Source: Mucilaginibacter sp.
Lineage (GTDB): Bacteria; Bacteroidota; Bacteroidia; Sphingobacteriales; Sphingobacteriaceae
Assembly (NCBI RefSeq): GCF_028288205.1
Contig: NZ_JAQBOD010000011.1
Location: 62,001 to 126,000 of the forward strand
DNA length: 64,000 nt
Direction: 5' to 3'
Made by a program: the position numbers and the translations under genes. The notes under the pieces are model-generated. The model searched no databases and was not told the DNA's origin. It saw only the letters and a program-made list of their open reading frames with translations. Below are positions 43,047-50,507 of this stretch, piece by piece (positions within the stretch are counted from its first letter, which is position 1; every line of letters begins with the position of its first letter).

Positions 43047-44357
43047 TTATTTAAAACCAAGAGCTACAGAGATCACATCAGATACCAGGTTAGTGCTTTG
43101 CGAATAATGTCCATATCTGATTTCAAAATCATGAAGATGTTGCCATCCCATTACCCCCGTTGGCGGTGCTATTCTAAATCCTACACCAAAAAACTGACTG
43201 TTAAACTTAGCATATTCATAATTACTGGTATAATAGGTATCAGTAGCGTTATGGACCTCATAAGGGGCAAAATATTTAGCAGCTGATTGATTGTAATACC
43301 TGTAAAACGGCGAAACCGAAAAGAAGGGTGTAATTTTATAAACCATTTCCAGGTTGGCTGTATTAGAGTTGCTGCCCCAATTGTCCGTATAGTATCGGTA
43401 ATATGATCTGAGAATAATATTGTCGCCGAGAAAATAATTAGCCCTTAATCCTAAGGGAAGCTTAAACCTTGACGATGGTAATTTCTCGATAGTGTCTTTT
43501 TTGTTCGTAAAATACACCCTGTGAAAAGGTAAACTTAAATATCCCTTTTGTGCAACCGCGTCTGCCAGGAACATTACCTGCAGCCTGGAATTTATCATCT
43601 GAGAATAGGATACTGAAATGGTATAAGTATTCCTGGGACTGGTTGGAATGCTTGGTGTTGAACTACTGCCACTCAAAACAGAGTTTCCACTGGCAGTGGT
43701 TACATAAGTAGGCCCGCTTGAGACGGCGACAGTTGATTGCGGAATAAGTTCTGAAGGATAAATAAGTGTAACATGGTCAAAATAAGCTTGCAGCTTCATG
43801 CCAAATTCTCCACTCTTATCATTTGTCTTTTTTGAGAAATGTATATCAGCGCCCAATGATTTATAATTATACTCGCCCGAATAATAAGTGCCCAACCCAA
43901 AACTGGTGCCTTTAATTTCATTTTCAATTGTCCAGTCTAATGACGGATATATGCGTGATCCGCCGGTTTTTGATGCCCCTGATGTAGATACAAAAGCTGC
44001 TGACGCCGAAGTATGATGATCAATACCTAAACCAAATGAAAGTATGTTTTTATGTTTCGGCTGCCCGTACCAGAAGAGTTTCAGATCCAGGCCATTTGAA
44101 AAATCTGTTACTTTTTCTGTTCCGATACCCCCTGTAACTGCAGAATGATCCCCATTTTGGTTATAATAACTGGATACCAAATTTATTTCTTCAACCCCGA
44201 GTTGTGTTGGATAATAGCTGGCAGTGTCATCAACATCAATTGGGGTGTATAGGCCAAATGGATTTTTATTGCGGCTGGTATCTTCCTTAATTTGTGAAAA
44301 GGCATTTAAACGGCAAATGAGTGCGAAACCAAGTATAGTTAAATATTTCTTTTTCAT
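43047..44357 (-). CDS. DUF3570 outer-membrane beta-barrel protein
   Basis: The 436-residue product has a signal peptide (KKKYLTILGFALICRLNAFSQ) and about twelve to fourteen amphipathic strands with alternating aromatic residues, ending in VALGFK as outer-membrane barrels do. Repeated SYYNQNGDHSAVTGG-like calcium-binding-style turns and family order agree with DUF3570. It lies downstream of ApbE and DUF4266 genes on the same strand; this trio recurs in other bacteria, where the barrel is thought to act in an exported redox system of unknown purpose. Confidence 0.88.
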   Translation of the reverse strand: MKKKYLTILGFALICRLNAFSQIKEDTSRNKNPFGLYTPIDVDDTASYYPTQLGVEEINLVSSYYNQNGDHSAVTGGIGTEKVTDFSNGLDLKLFWYGQPKHKNILSFGLGIDHHTSASAAFVSTSGASKTGGSRIYPSLDWTIENEIKGTSFGLGTYYSGEYNYKSLGADIHFSKKTNDKSGEFGMKLQAYFDHVTLIYPSELIPQSTVAVSSGPTYVTTASGNSVLSGSSSTPSIPTSPRNTYTISVSYSQMINSRLQVMFLADAVAQKGYLSLPFHRVYFTNKKDTIEKLPSSRFKLPLGLRANYFLGDNIILRSYYRYYTDNWGSNSNTANLEMVYKITPFFSVSPFYRYYNQSAAKYFAPYEVHNATDTYYTSNYEYAKFNSQFFGVGFRIAPPTGVMGWQHLHDFEIRYGHYSQSTNLVSDVISVALGFK

Positions 44358-44378
44358 GAAAAATTGATTCTTTGTAAA

Positions 44379-44600
44379 TTAATTGCAGCCGCAGCCACCA
44401 CCGGTTTTTCCGGCATTGGCGCCAGAAGCACTTTCACGGTAGGATTGAAAATTTAACTCATTCTTTTCAGCCTTACGGTTTCCAAGCGCCATTTCAGAAT
44501 CATTGAGCCGGGTTTTTTGATATTCCCGTAAACGTACACACGAAGAGAAACTTATTATTATTACAAAACAGGCCAATAGTTTTACAATTTTATTTACCAT
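44379..44600 (-). CDS. DUF4266 lipoprotein with GGGCGCN tail
   Basis: The 73-residue precursor has a lipoprotein signal peptide with lipobox FSSC, leaving a mature peptide of about 50 residues. It ends in SASGANAGKTGGGCGCN: a Gly-rich tail with two cysteines one residue apart. Tail and size match DUF4266. Its place between ApbE and the DUF3570 barrel suggests that it is the small partner of the trio, perhaps binding a metal or flavin, which is inference. The tail is chemically striking for such a short lipoprotein. Confidence 0.85.
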   Translation of the reverse strand: MVNKIVKLLACFVIIISFSSCVRLREYQKTRLNDSEMALGNRKAEKNELNFQSYRESASGANAGKTGGGCGCN

Positions 44601-44615
44601 TTTTAATCGGGGGAT

Positions 44616-45548
44616 TTATTTTATATTTATGTTTTTTGAAGGATATAAATTATTGTAATCATCAATTATAACAGCTTCAATACCTTTCATTTGGTTAATC
44701 ATATTTAACCCGGTATTAATACCCATAATCATTACCGGCGTTGTCATAGCATCGGCAATTTCTGCATTAGTTGTAATAATGGTTACGCTTTTAATACCGG
44801 TAACGGGCAAGCCTGTAAGCGGATTAATGGTATGCGAATATTTTTTACCATCCACCATAATAAACTTTTCATAATTACCTGATGTGGCAACAGCCATATC
44901 AGTGATGTCCATATACGAAAATATTTCATGTGAAGAATCCGGATTTGCAATGCCGATGGTCCACTTTTGGCCGTTTGGCTGTAACCCCCAGGCATTCAAA
45001 TCGCCAGACGCGTTTACCACCCCGCTGCTTACGCCGCCTTGTTTCATAATTTGTTTTGCACGCTCGGCAGCATAGCCCTTGCCCATACCGCCAAACCCTA
45101 TCCTCATTCCTTTTTCCCGCAAAAAAACGGTGCAGTTTTCATCGTCAAGCACAACGTTTCTGAAGTTAATAAGGCGCACCATTTTTTTTGCTGTAGCTTT
45201 ATCCGGTAATGCGGTCATTTTTTGATCAAAGTTCCATAGTTGCTTATCCACAGATCCATAAGTAATATCAAATGCACCCCGGGTTACTTCAGATATCCTG
45301 ATAGATCGGTTAATAAGATCAAATGTTTCCCGGCTTACTGCAACAGGCCGGATACCGGCATTTTGGTTAACCCGATTAGTTTCACTATCATCGCTAAAAG
45401 TGGTCAATAACTGCTCGATTCTTTTTATTTCATTAACTCCCGATTCTATTTTTTCATTGGCCCATTTTTCATTATCAGTAACTACACTCAATTCAAAACG
45501 GTTACCCATTAACTTGCAGGCCCTTTTAAAGATTTGCTGATCTGGCAT
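44616..45548 (-). CDS. apbE: FAD:protein FMN transferase (ApbE family)
   Basis: The 310-residue enzyme attaches FMN to Thr/Ser of target proteins. Family motifs: GNRFELSVV near the start, GGMGKGYAAERAK, VNASGDLNAWG, VATSGNYEKF, SHTINPLTGLPV and ADAMTTPVMIMG, with Mg/FAD-contacting Asp and Thr near the end. Unusually, there is no signal peptide or lipobox: the N-terminus is MPDQQIFKRACKLMGN, and an in-frame TAA lies three codons upstream of the ATG, so it cannot be extended. It may thus act in the cytoplasm, or use a leaderless route. It is first of the ApbE-DUF4266-DUF3570 run, with 15- and 21-base gaps. Confidence 0.93.
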   Translation of the reverse strand: MPDQQIFKRACKLMGNRFELSVVTDNEKWANEKIESGVNEIKRIEQLLTTFSDDSETNRVNQNAGIRPVAVSRETFDLINRSIRISEVTRGAFDITYGSVDKQLWNFDQKMTALPDKATAKKMVRLINFRNVVLDDENCTVFLREKGMRIGFGGMGKGYAAERAKQIMKQGGVSSGVVNASGDLNAWGLQPNGQKWTIGIANPDSSHEIFSYMDITDMAVATSGNYEKFIMVDGKKYSHTINPLTGLPVTGIKSVTIITTNAEIADAMTTPVMIMGINTGLNMINQMKGIEAVIIDDYNNLYPSKNINIK

Positions 45549-45767
45549 CCGGTTTTAAAATAAAAATTAACAGTATTTCTGTAATTATCTTTAAACAAGA
45601 GTAAAGGGACAATCTGAAGATTAGATGAAATTAATACGTTTATATGCGTCTTTTAACGTTAATTAACATATTCAATATCATTGCTATTATAAACCACACG
45701 GATCTCTTAAGCGATAGTGAAAAACTCAAACTATGCATACGTCGCAGGGGCAGATTCTAAGTATAGC

Positions 45768-46397
45768 TTAAAGCGAGAGATCGCTTATATACAACTCTCC
45801 GTCAACCAGCCCATCCAACTCTGCCGGGTTATGACTTACTATTAAAACAGTTGCGCTTAACTCTCTAAACACAACTTTTAATCCTATTGTTAATTCTGCT
45901 TTCATATCCGGGTCCAAAGCCGAAAAGGGTTCATCCATCAATAACATTTTAGGTTTGATAGCAAGCGCACGCAAAATAGCTAAACGCTGCTGTTGCCCGC
46001 CCGATAGGTGCGCGGGTTTATGATTGGTCAGGGTATCCAGCTTGCCTAAAATTAATAGTCGCTTTATCCAATCTTTATCGTCCGTAGCGTATGCTAAATG
46101 TTCAGCAACCGTCATGTTTGGAAACAGGGCATAATCCTGGAAAACAAAACCAGTTTTTCTTTTTTGGGGCGATAGGTTTATGTTTATATTAGTATCTAAC
46201 CAGGTAGTATTATTAACGGCTATCCTGCCTTTTTCGGGCGAGATCAACCCGGCTATTATTTTTAAAAATGTGGTTTTGCCTGCTCCGGATGGCCCGTAAA
46301 TTTTGGTAATACTTCCATTGGCAAATTGGCGGTCAATTTTCAATATTTGCCGGCCATGATAAACTTTTAGTTTTTTCTCTATTGCTATGTCTATCAT
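45768..46397 (-). CDS. modC: Molybdate ABC transporter ATPase ModC (short form)
   Basis: The 209-residue ATPase has Walker A GPSGAGKTT (35-43), the signature LSGGQQQR (131-138), Walker B MLLMDEP (151-157) and the H-loop in VSHNPAE. It energises molybdate import with ModB. It is much shorter than E. coli ModC because the C-terminal molybdate-binding TOBE/Mop domain is missing, as in several Bacteroidota. It overlaps modB by 4 bases. Confidence 0.92.
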   Translation of the reverse strand: MIDIAIEKKLKVYHGRQILKIDRQFANGSITKIYGPSGAGKTTFLKIIAGLISPEKGRIAVNNTTWLDTNININLSPQKRKTGFVFQDYALFPNMTVAEHLAYATDDKDWIKRLLILGKLDTLTNHKPAHLSGGQQQRLAILRALAIKPKMLLMDEPFSALDPDMKAELTIGLKVVFRELSATVLIVSHNPAELDGLVDGELYISDLSL

Positions 46398-47065
46398 TCC
46401 AACGGAGATTTTGCCTGGTACTTATTAAACACAAACACGCTTATTACCATAATAAAAGTTATACAAAACAAGATAAGTGAATAAGCATTGGCGCTGGCGT
46501 AATCCATTCGCTCGACAGAATCATATACGGCAATTGACGCTACACGGGTAACACGGGGAATGTTGCCGCCTATCATCAGTACCACGCCAAACTCACCTAA
46601 TGTATGAGCGAACGTTAGCACAACAGCTGTTAATAATGATGGTTTGATATTTGGTATTAATATATTCTTAAAAGTTTGCCACTTTGTTTTACCCAGGGTA
46701 TAGGATGCCTGCGCTAATGATGCCGGTAATTGCTGCAGCGCTGATTTAATGGGGCCCACCATAAATGGCATGCTGTAAATAAATGAGGCCAGCACCAATC
46801 CCTGGAAGGAAAAAACAAATTGGATATCAAACGTATTTTGCAACCATTTACCCAAGCCATGCTGCGGACTAAAAGCCAGCAACAAATAAAACCCCAATAC
46901 CGATGGGGGCAATACCAGTGGCATAGTAATAATTGCCTCTATAATAGTTTTAAAAAACGAGCGGCCCTTTGATAACCACCACGCAACCGGCAAACCAACA
47001 ATTAACAATAACAGCGTGGTAATTGCTGCCAGCTTTAACGTAAGCCAAATTGGTGATAGATCCAT
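46394..47065 (-). CDS. modB: Molybdate ABC transporter permease ModB
   Basis: The 223-residue protein has five to six hydrophobic segments. The permease loop SYTLGKTKWQTFKNILIPN (about 130-150) fits the ATPase, and GEFGVVLMIGGNIPRVTRVASIAVYD is the ModB signature. It is 13 bases downstream of modA and overlaps modC by 4 bases. Confidence 0.94.
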   Translation of the reverse strand: MDLSPIWLTLKLAAITTLLLLIVGLPVAWWLSKGRSFFKTIIEAIITMPLVLPPSVLGFYLLLAFSPQHGLGKWLQNTFDIQFVFSFQGLVLASFIYSMPFMVGPIKSALQQLPASLAQASYTLGKTKWQTFKNILIPNIKPSLLTAVVLTFAHTLGEFGVVLMIGGNIPRVTRVASIAVYDSVERMDYASANAYSLILFCITFIMVISVFVFNKYQAKSPLE

Positions 47066-47078
47066 CCGCCGGGATTAA

Positions 47079-47846
47079 TTATTGAATACGATAACCGTAT
47101 TTTTCAAATATACGCTTAGCGGGGGCACTTAAAATGTATTGATAAAATTTTTCGGCATCGGGGTTGTTTTCGGCATGTTTTAGTATAACCATTCCTTGCT
47201 GTATGGGCGCGTAGGTTTTAGGGTTTATCACTTTCCAATAAAGCGGTGTTTTATTGGCCGGGTCTTTTACTAATGCCTGGGTGGTGAAACCCACTTCGAC
47301 CACACCGGTAGTGATATAGGTATTTATCTGCGATATGCTTTCGCCATAAACCATTTTGCTTTTAACGTTTTCCAGTATGCCATTTTTCTTTAACAATTCT
47401 TCGGCAGCTAAGCCATAAGGAGCGACTGCGGGGTTAGCTATCGCGATCTTTTTTATGCGGGGAGTTAGCAGTATGCGCTCCCAATTCTGAAAACCGATAT
47501 TCTGACTGCTGCAAATTATTAAACTGCCATAGGCATAAACAACAGGTGCTTTGGCGCTAAGTCCTTCTTTATATAATTCCTGGGGAAAACTCATATCAGC
47601 CGATAAAAAAACATCAAATGGGGCACCGTTCTTTATCTGTGCAACCAGCTTGCCCGATGAGCCAACAATTGGTTCTATCCCGATACCTGTTCTTTGTTTA
47701 AAATCTTTTTGAAGTACTTCTATAATGGATTGCAGGTTGGCGGCCGCAGCTACTTTTAACCCTTGAGCATAGCATGGTACTGAAAATAACATTCCGGCAA
47801 ATAATACTATGCCCACCCGTTTAATATGGAATATGTTGAGTTTCAT
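47079..47846 (-). CDS. modA: Molybdate-binding protein ModA
   Basis: The 255-residue periplasmic binding protein has a signal peptide (LNIFHIKRVGIVLFAGMLFSVPCYAQ) and the ModA fold: VAAAANLQSIIEVLQKDF, VGSSGKLVAQIKNGAPFDVFLSAD, AIANPAVAPYG and EVGFTTQAL. I chose the ATG at 47846 (MKLNIFHIK), as it gives a standard leader; starts at 47864 and 47891 would add unlikely residues and cross the promoter. It is the first gene of modABC. Confidence 0.93.
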   Translation of the reverse strand: MKLNIFHIKRVGIVLFAGMLFSVPCYAQGLKVAAAANLQSIIEVLQKDFKQRTGIGIEPIVGSSGKLVAQIKNGAPFDVFLSADMSFPQELYKEGLSAKAPVVYAYGSLIICSSQNIGFQNWERILLTPRIKKIAIANPAVAPYGLAAEELLKKNGILENVKSKMVYGESISQINTYITTGVVEVGFTTQALVKDPANKTPLYWKVINPKTYAPIQQGMVILKHAENNPDAEKFYQYILSAPAKRIFEKYGYRIQ

Positions 47847-47865
47847 GTTTTGTAATTTGATCATA

Positions 47866-47901
47866 CAAATATAAAGCGTTTTTAAAACCATCGTTTTTAA
47901 A
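47866..47901 (-). promoter_or_regulatory. modABC promoter with direct-repeat operator candidate
   Basis: A TATATTTG box (47866-47873 on the minus strand) predicts transcription start near 47859. Just upstream, CGTTTTTAAA occurs twice (plus-strand 47877-47886 and 47892-47901) with a period of 15, covering the -33 zone; this could be an activator or repressor site. Confidence 0.45.
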
Positions 47902-47937
47902 TTTAAAACATTAACCCCGGATGGTGTTAATGTTTAT

Positions 47938-47976
47938 ACAAAAAAAGGGGTGAAAGCCGTTGGCCCTCACCCCTTA
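47938..47976 (-). terminator. Rho-independent terminator of the DUF6515 gene
   Basis: AAGGGGTGA (47945-47953) and TCACCCCTT (47967-47975) form a perfect nine-base-pair stem. On the minus strand, a run of T follows at once. It lies 22 bases after the DUF6515 stop codon and isolates modABC from it. Confidence 0.85.
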
Positions 47977-47997
47977 GTATTTTACATCGACTATTTA

Positions 47998-49074
47998 TTA
48001 ATTCCCCGGCGCATCATTTGGTGTGCCTACAATTTTAAAAACTTTGTCGCCATTGGTATCAACGGCATCCTGGAAATAATACCCTTCTTCTGATACATAA
48101 TATTTTTGTCCGTTTAGCCTCAACATTTTACAACCTTGTGGCAGGGTATCAACCAGATCGCCAACTTGTGGCAGGTCATCCTGAGCATTACCATTATTGT
48201 CTGTATTTAATTCGCCGTCTTTACCTGCTATTTGGTAAACTAATGTACCATCGTCTTTAGTAATAGGTTGGTAATACACACCATTCAACTCATAGTATTG
48301 CATGCCGTTTATGGCAATTGGCTGCGCTTTTGCAGGCAATTGGTTTATTACTGCACCAACCGGTGGTTCAACCACGGTATAATCATTATTATCCAGGCGA
48401 TAGTATAAGCCATCGCTATAAAAATATTGGTCGGCGCCAAAATAGAACGGATAATAGCCAAAAGGCAGCACATTTAGTCTTACACCTAATTGTGGCTGGT
48501 AATAAGTTCCGTAATAACCGTGGTTGCGGTAATAAAACCCTCTTGGCCTTACTGCTATATAGTTGTGCCCATAAGGCAGGCCCGGGTAGCTACGGTAGCC
48601 GGTACGGGGACTATAATAAGTATTGGTTCCTCTTTGGCCCAATCCAGAATAGCGGCGAGGGGCGTAAGCTCCATTGGTGCCGCGCGGGTTGGCCGGTGTA
48701 AAGCTCATACTCTGCTGGTGGGCAGCACCGCGTGGCGCAGATGGTGTAAAGCCATAACTGTTTGTGCTTCTTTGCGGCTGGCCGCTATTGCCGTTATAAT
48801 TAGGGTTACTACGTTGTTGAGGTGCTACGTTTACATTGTTGTTGCGCTGTTGCTGTACATTATCATTGCGTTGCACCTGCGGCTGTGGATTGCTGCGTTG
48901 CGGCTGCGGTTGAGCTTGAACGGGCGCTGCAGGAGCCGGAGCGGAACCACCATTAGTTGTGGTTTTTCCGTCACTATGATCGCCGCCTCTTTGTGCCATG
49001 GCCGGCATAGCAAGGCTGGTGCACAATATTGCACTAAAGGCAACACCAATTAATTTTATATATATCTTTTTCAT
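47998..49074 (-). CDS. DUF6515 family secreted protein
   Basis: The 358-residue product has a signal peptide (KKIYIKLIGVAFSAILCTSLAMPAMAQ), then a low-complexity part rich in Gln, Asn, Pro and Arg (about residues 30-150), then an aromatic/Gly-rich middle (YRSYPGLPYGHNYIAVRPRG) and two short repeats of the YYELNGVYYQP type near the C-terminus. The layout is that of DUF6515 proteins in Sphingobacteriaceae; function is unknown, presumably periplasmic or surface. I chose ATG at 49074 (MKKIYIKLIG) over the ATG-like starts up to 49161, because it begins the leader. Confidence 0.85.
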   Translation of the reverse strand: MKKIYIKLIGVAFSAILCTSLAMPAMAQRGGDHSDGKTTTNGGSAPAPAAPVQAQPQPQRSNPQPQVQRNDNVQQQRNNNVNVAPQQRSNPNYNGNSGQPQRSTNSYGFTPSAPRGAAHQQSMSFTPANPRGTNGAYAPRRYSGLGQRGTNTYYSPRTGYRSYPGLPYGHNYIAVRPRGFYYRNHGYYGTYYQPQLGVRLNVLPFGYYPFYFGADQYFYSDGLYYRLDNNDYTVVEPPVGAVINQLPAKAQPIAINGMQYYELNGVYYQPITKDDGTLVYQIAGKDGELNTDNNGNAQDDLPQVGDLVDTLPQGCKMLRLNGQKYYVSEEGYYFQDAVDTNGDKVFKIVGTPNDAPGN

Positions 49075-49221
49075 GTTTTGATTATAACTGATCGTCATTA
49101 AATCGTGCCGATTATTGGTGGTTTGGACTATAAAAAGTCTAAACGGTTTAATCCTTGTCATAATAACGTTATTGGCTTAATTCAAGTATCCAGTAGGTAG
49201 ACGTATTTGATGGGTGAAAAG

Positions 49222-49791
49222 TTACAACGCTTCGGCAATAAATATACAAGAATTATCAAAATGCAGCTCAAAAAAACCATCTGCCAAGGTTTTAAAACTG
49301 CTATCATTTATTTTTTGTAATCCGCTTGTTTTAAAGTTTGCAGGATGTTGTAGAAGTTTAATGCCCTCGCCCGACGGTTTCCATTTACTAAAGCCCGGGT
49401 TAACCGCATATATTTTTTGCTGATCATAAAATATTACCAGGTTAATTTTATCAGCGAAAGGCAGATAATCATTCAGATCAAATTCATCAGCTACAATATT
49501 AACAGCCGGATAGCCTTGTGCAATCAGATAGCTTAAGGCCGACGCGATTATTGTACGGTCGCCCAAAGGCAATGATTTTATATCTGATTGCAGGGACTCG
49601 TCTATTTCATCGGTTATTACCCAATCTATTTTAATCCCATACGAATTTAGTTTTTCGGCAATTAATGGAGTTACTATTAAAGTGGGGCTCCATTCTAACA
49701 ATTGGCCCAGCAATTCATCTGTAAAATTATCCAATCCCAACACCAATAGGGCCGGCTCCTGTTTTTCGCGAACGATGTGGTGGGATGACAT
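49222..49791 (-). CDS. Thiamin pyrophosphokinase-like protein, divergent
   Basis: The 189-residue product resembles thiamin pyrophosphokinases in order: a Rossmann-like start (LLVLGLDNF), an acidic loop WVITDEIDES where kinases have GD-x-DS, SALSYLIAQGYPAVNIVAD, and a C-terminal beta part GFSKWKPSGEGIKLLQHPA then TSGLQKINDSSF, like the thiamin-binding domain (TxGLKY.L). The catalytic GDxDS motif is changed to TDEIDES and the usual TD pair is weak, so activity is unsure. Its position next to thiE and downstream of a TPP-controlled transporter supports a thiamin role. Confidence 0.6.
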   Translation of the reverse strand: MSSHHIVREKQEPALLVLGLDNFTDELLGQLLEWSPTLIVTPLIAEKLNSYGIKIDWVITDEIDESLQSDIKSLPLGDRTIIASALSYLIAQGYPAVNIVADEFDLNDYLPFADKINLVIFYDQQKIYAVNPGFSKWKPSGEGIKLLQHPANFKTSGLQKINDSSFKTLADGFFELHFDNSCIFIAEAL

Positions 49792-49881
49792 GGAGATTTA
49801 GTGATTAGTTAATTGGAGATTGGTGATTAGTTGATCAAGCTAATCCCAAAATCTTGTCAATCATTAATTCATACAAAGGTA
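49792..49881. repeat. Short direct duplication between thiE-like and kinase-like genes
   Basis: GGAGATT followed by GTGATTAGTT occurs twice (starting 49792 and 49814) with a period near 22. The words resemble the GTCATTA arrays at 56925-56950. Confidence 0.45.
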
Positions 49882-50505
49882 TTAATATATCTTTTGATAA
49901 AAGTCCTTTATAGCCCTACCGGGATCAAGGGCTAAGTTTATTGCAGCAGATACCGCGAGACCATAAATGCCGGTTTGCAATAATGGCTCAACATCCGTTA
50001 GCTTAATGCCGCCTACGGCTATTACTGGTATATCAATAGGCTGTTTTTGCAATTCGCGATAACCCTCAAAGCCCAGCAGCGGCTTATTATTGGGTTTGGT
50101 ATCTGTATGCGCAAATGGGCCATACCCGCAATAATCTACAACACCGGTGGCCTGGGTTGCCAGTAAACGCTTTATATTGGTTGCCGATGCGCCAAGCGTT
50201 TTATCATCACCTATGTGATTGCGGATAGCCTCAAAGTCCGCATCAAAATCTTCAATATGTACGCCTTGTGCATCAACCCTATCCAATAAATGGTAATGAT
50301 TGGTTAGAATAAGCGTTGTGCCCCATTCATCGCATATTTCGGCAATTTGATTTATCTCTTCAATCAATTCGTCATCAGTTTTGGTTAAGCAGCGATATTG
50401 CAGCCAGTTTGCACTTGCTTCGCAAGCTATTTGTGCCTGTTCAACATGGCTGCGGTTAGGCAAATCCTGGGTTAAATAATGAAACTTGGATATGTATTTT
50501 TTCAT
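49882..50505 (-). CDS. thiE: Thiamin phosphate synthase family protein (ThiE/TenI-like)
   Basis: The 207-residue TIM-barrel protein has the ThiE outline: WLQYRCLTK at strand two, DAQGVHIEDFDAD, LGASATNI, DYCGYGPFAHTDTKPNN (GPxxxTxTK phosphate-binding loop) and PVIAVGGIKL, ending GLAVSAAIN. Some ThiE positions differ: LTNHYHL replaces the usual ND-x-x-D metal-binding segment and HIEDFD replaces HLGQ-x-D. It could be a true thiamin phosphate synthase or a TenI-like relative. No thiC, thiG or thiD lies nearby. It follows the phosphatase gene by 2 bases. Confidence 0.75.
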   Translation of the reverse strand: MKKYISKFHYLTQDLPNRSHVEQAQIACEASANWLQYRCLTKTDDELIEEINQIAEICDEWGTTLILTNHYHLLDRVDAQGVHIEDFDADFEAIRNHIGDDKTLGASATNIKRLLATQATGVVDYCGYGPFAHTDTKPNNKPLLGFEGYRELQKQPIDIPVIAVGGIKLTDVEPLLQTGIYGLAVSAAINLALDPGRAIKDFYQKIY

Positions 50506-50507
50506 AA

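Noticed and set aside
48490-49053. Plus-strand frame of 187 codons opposite the DUF6515 gene
   Set aside because: It mirrors the low-complexity coding strand of the secreted protein and has no family features; it is an antisense shadow.
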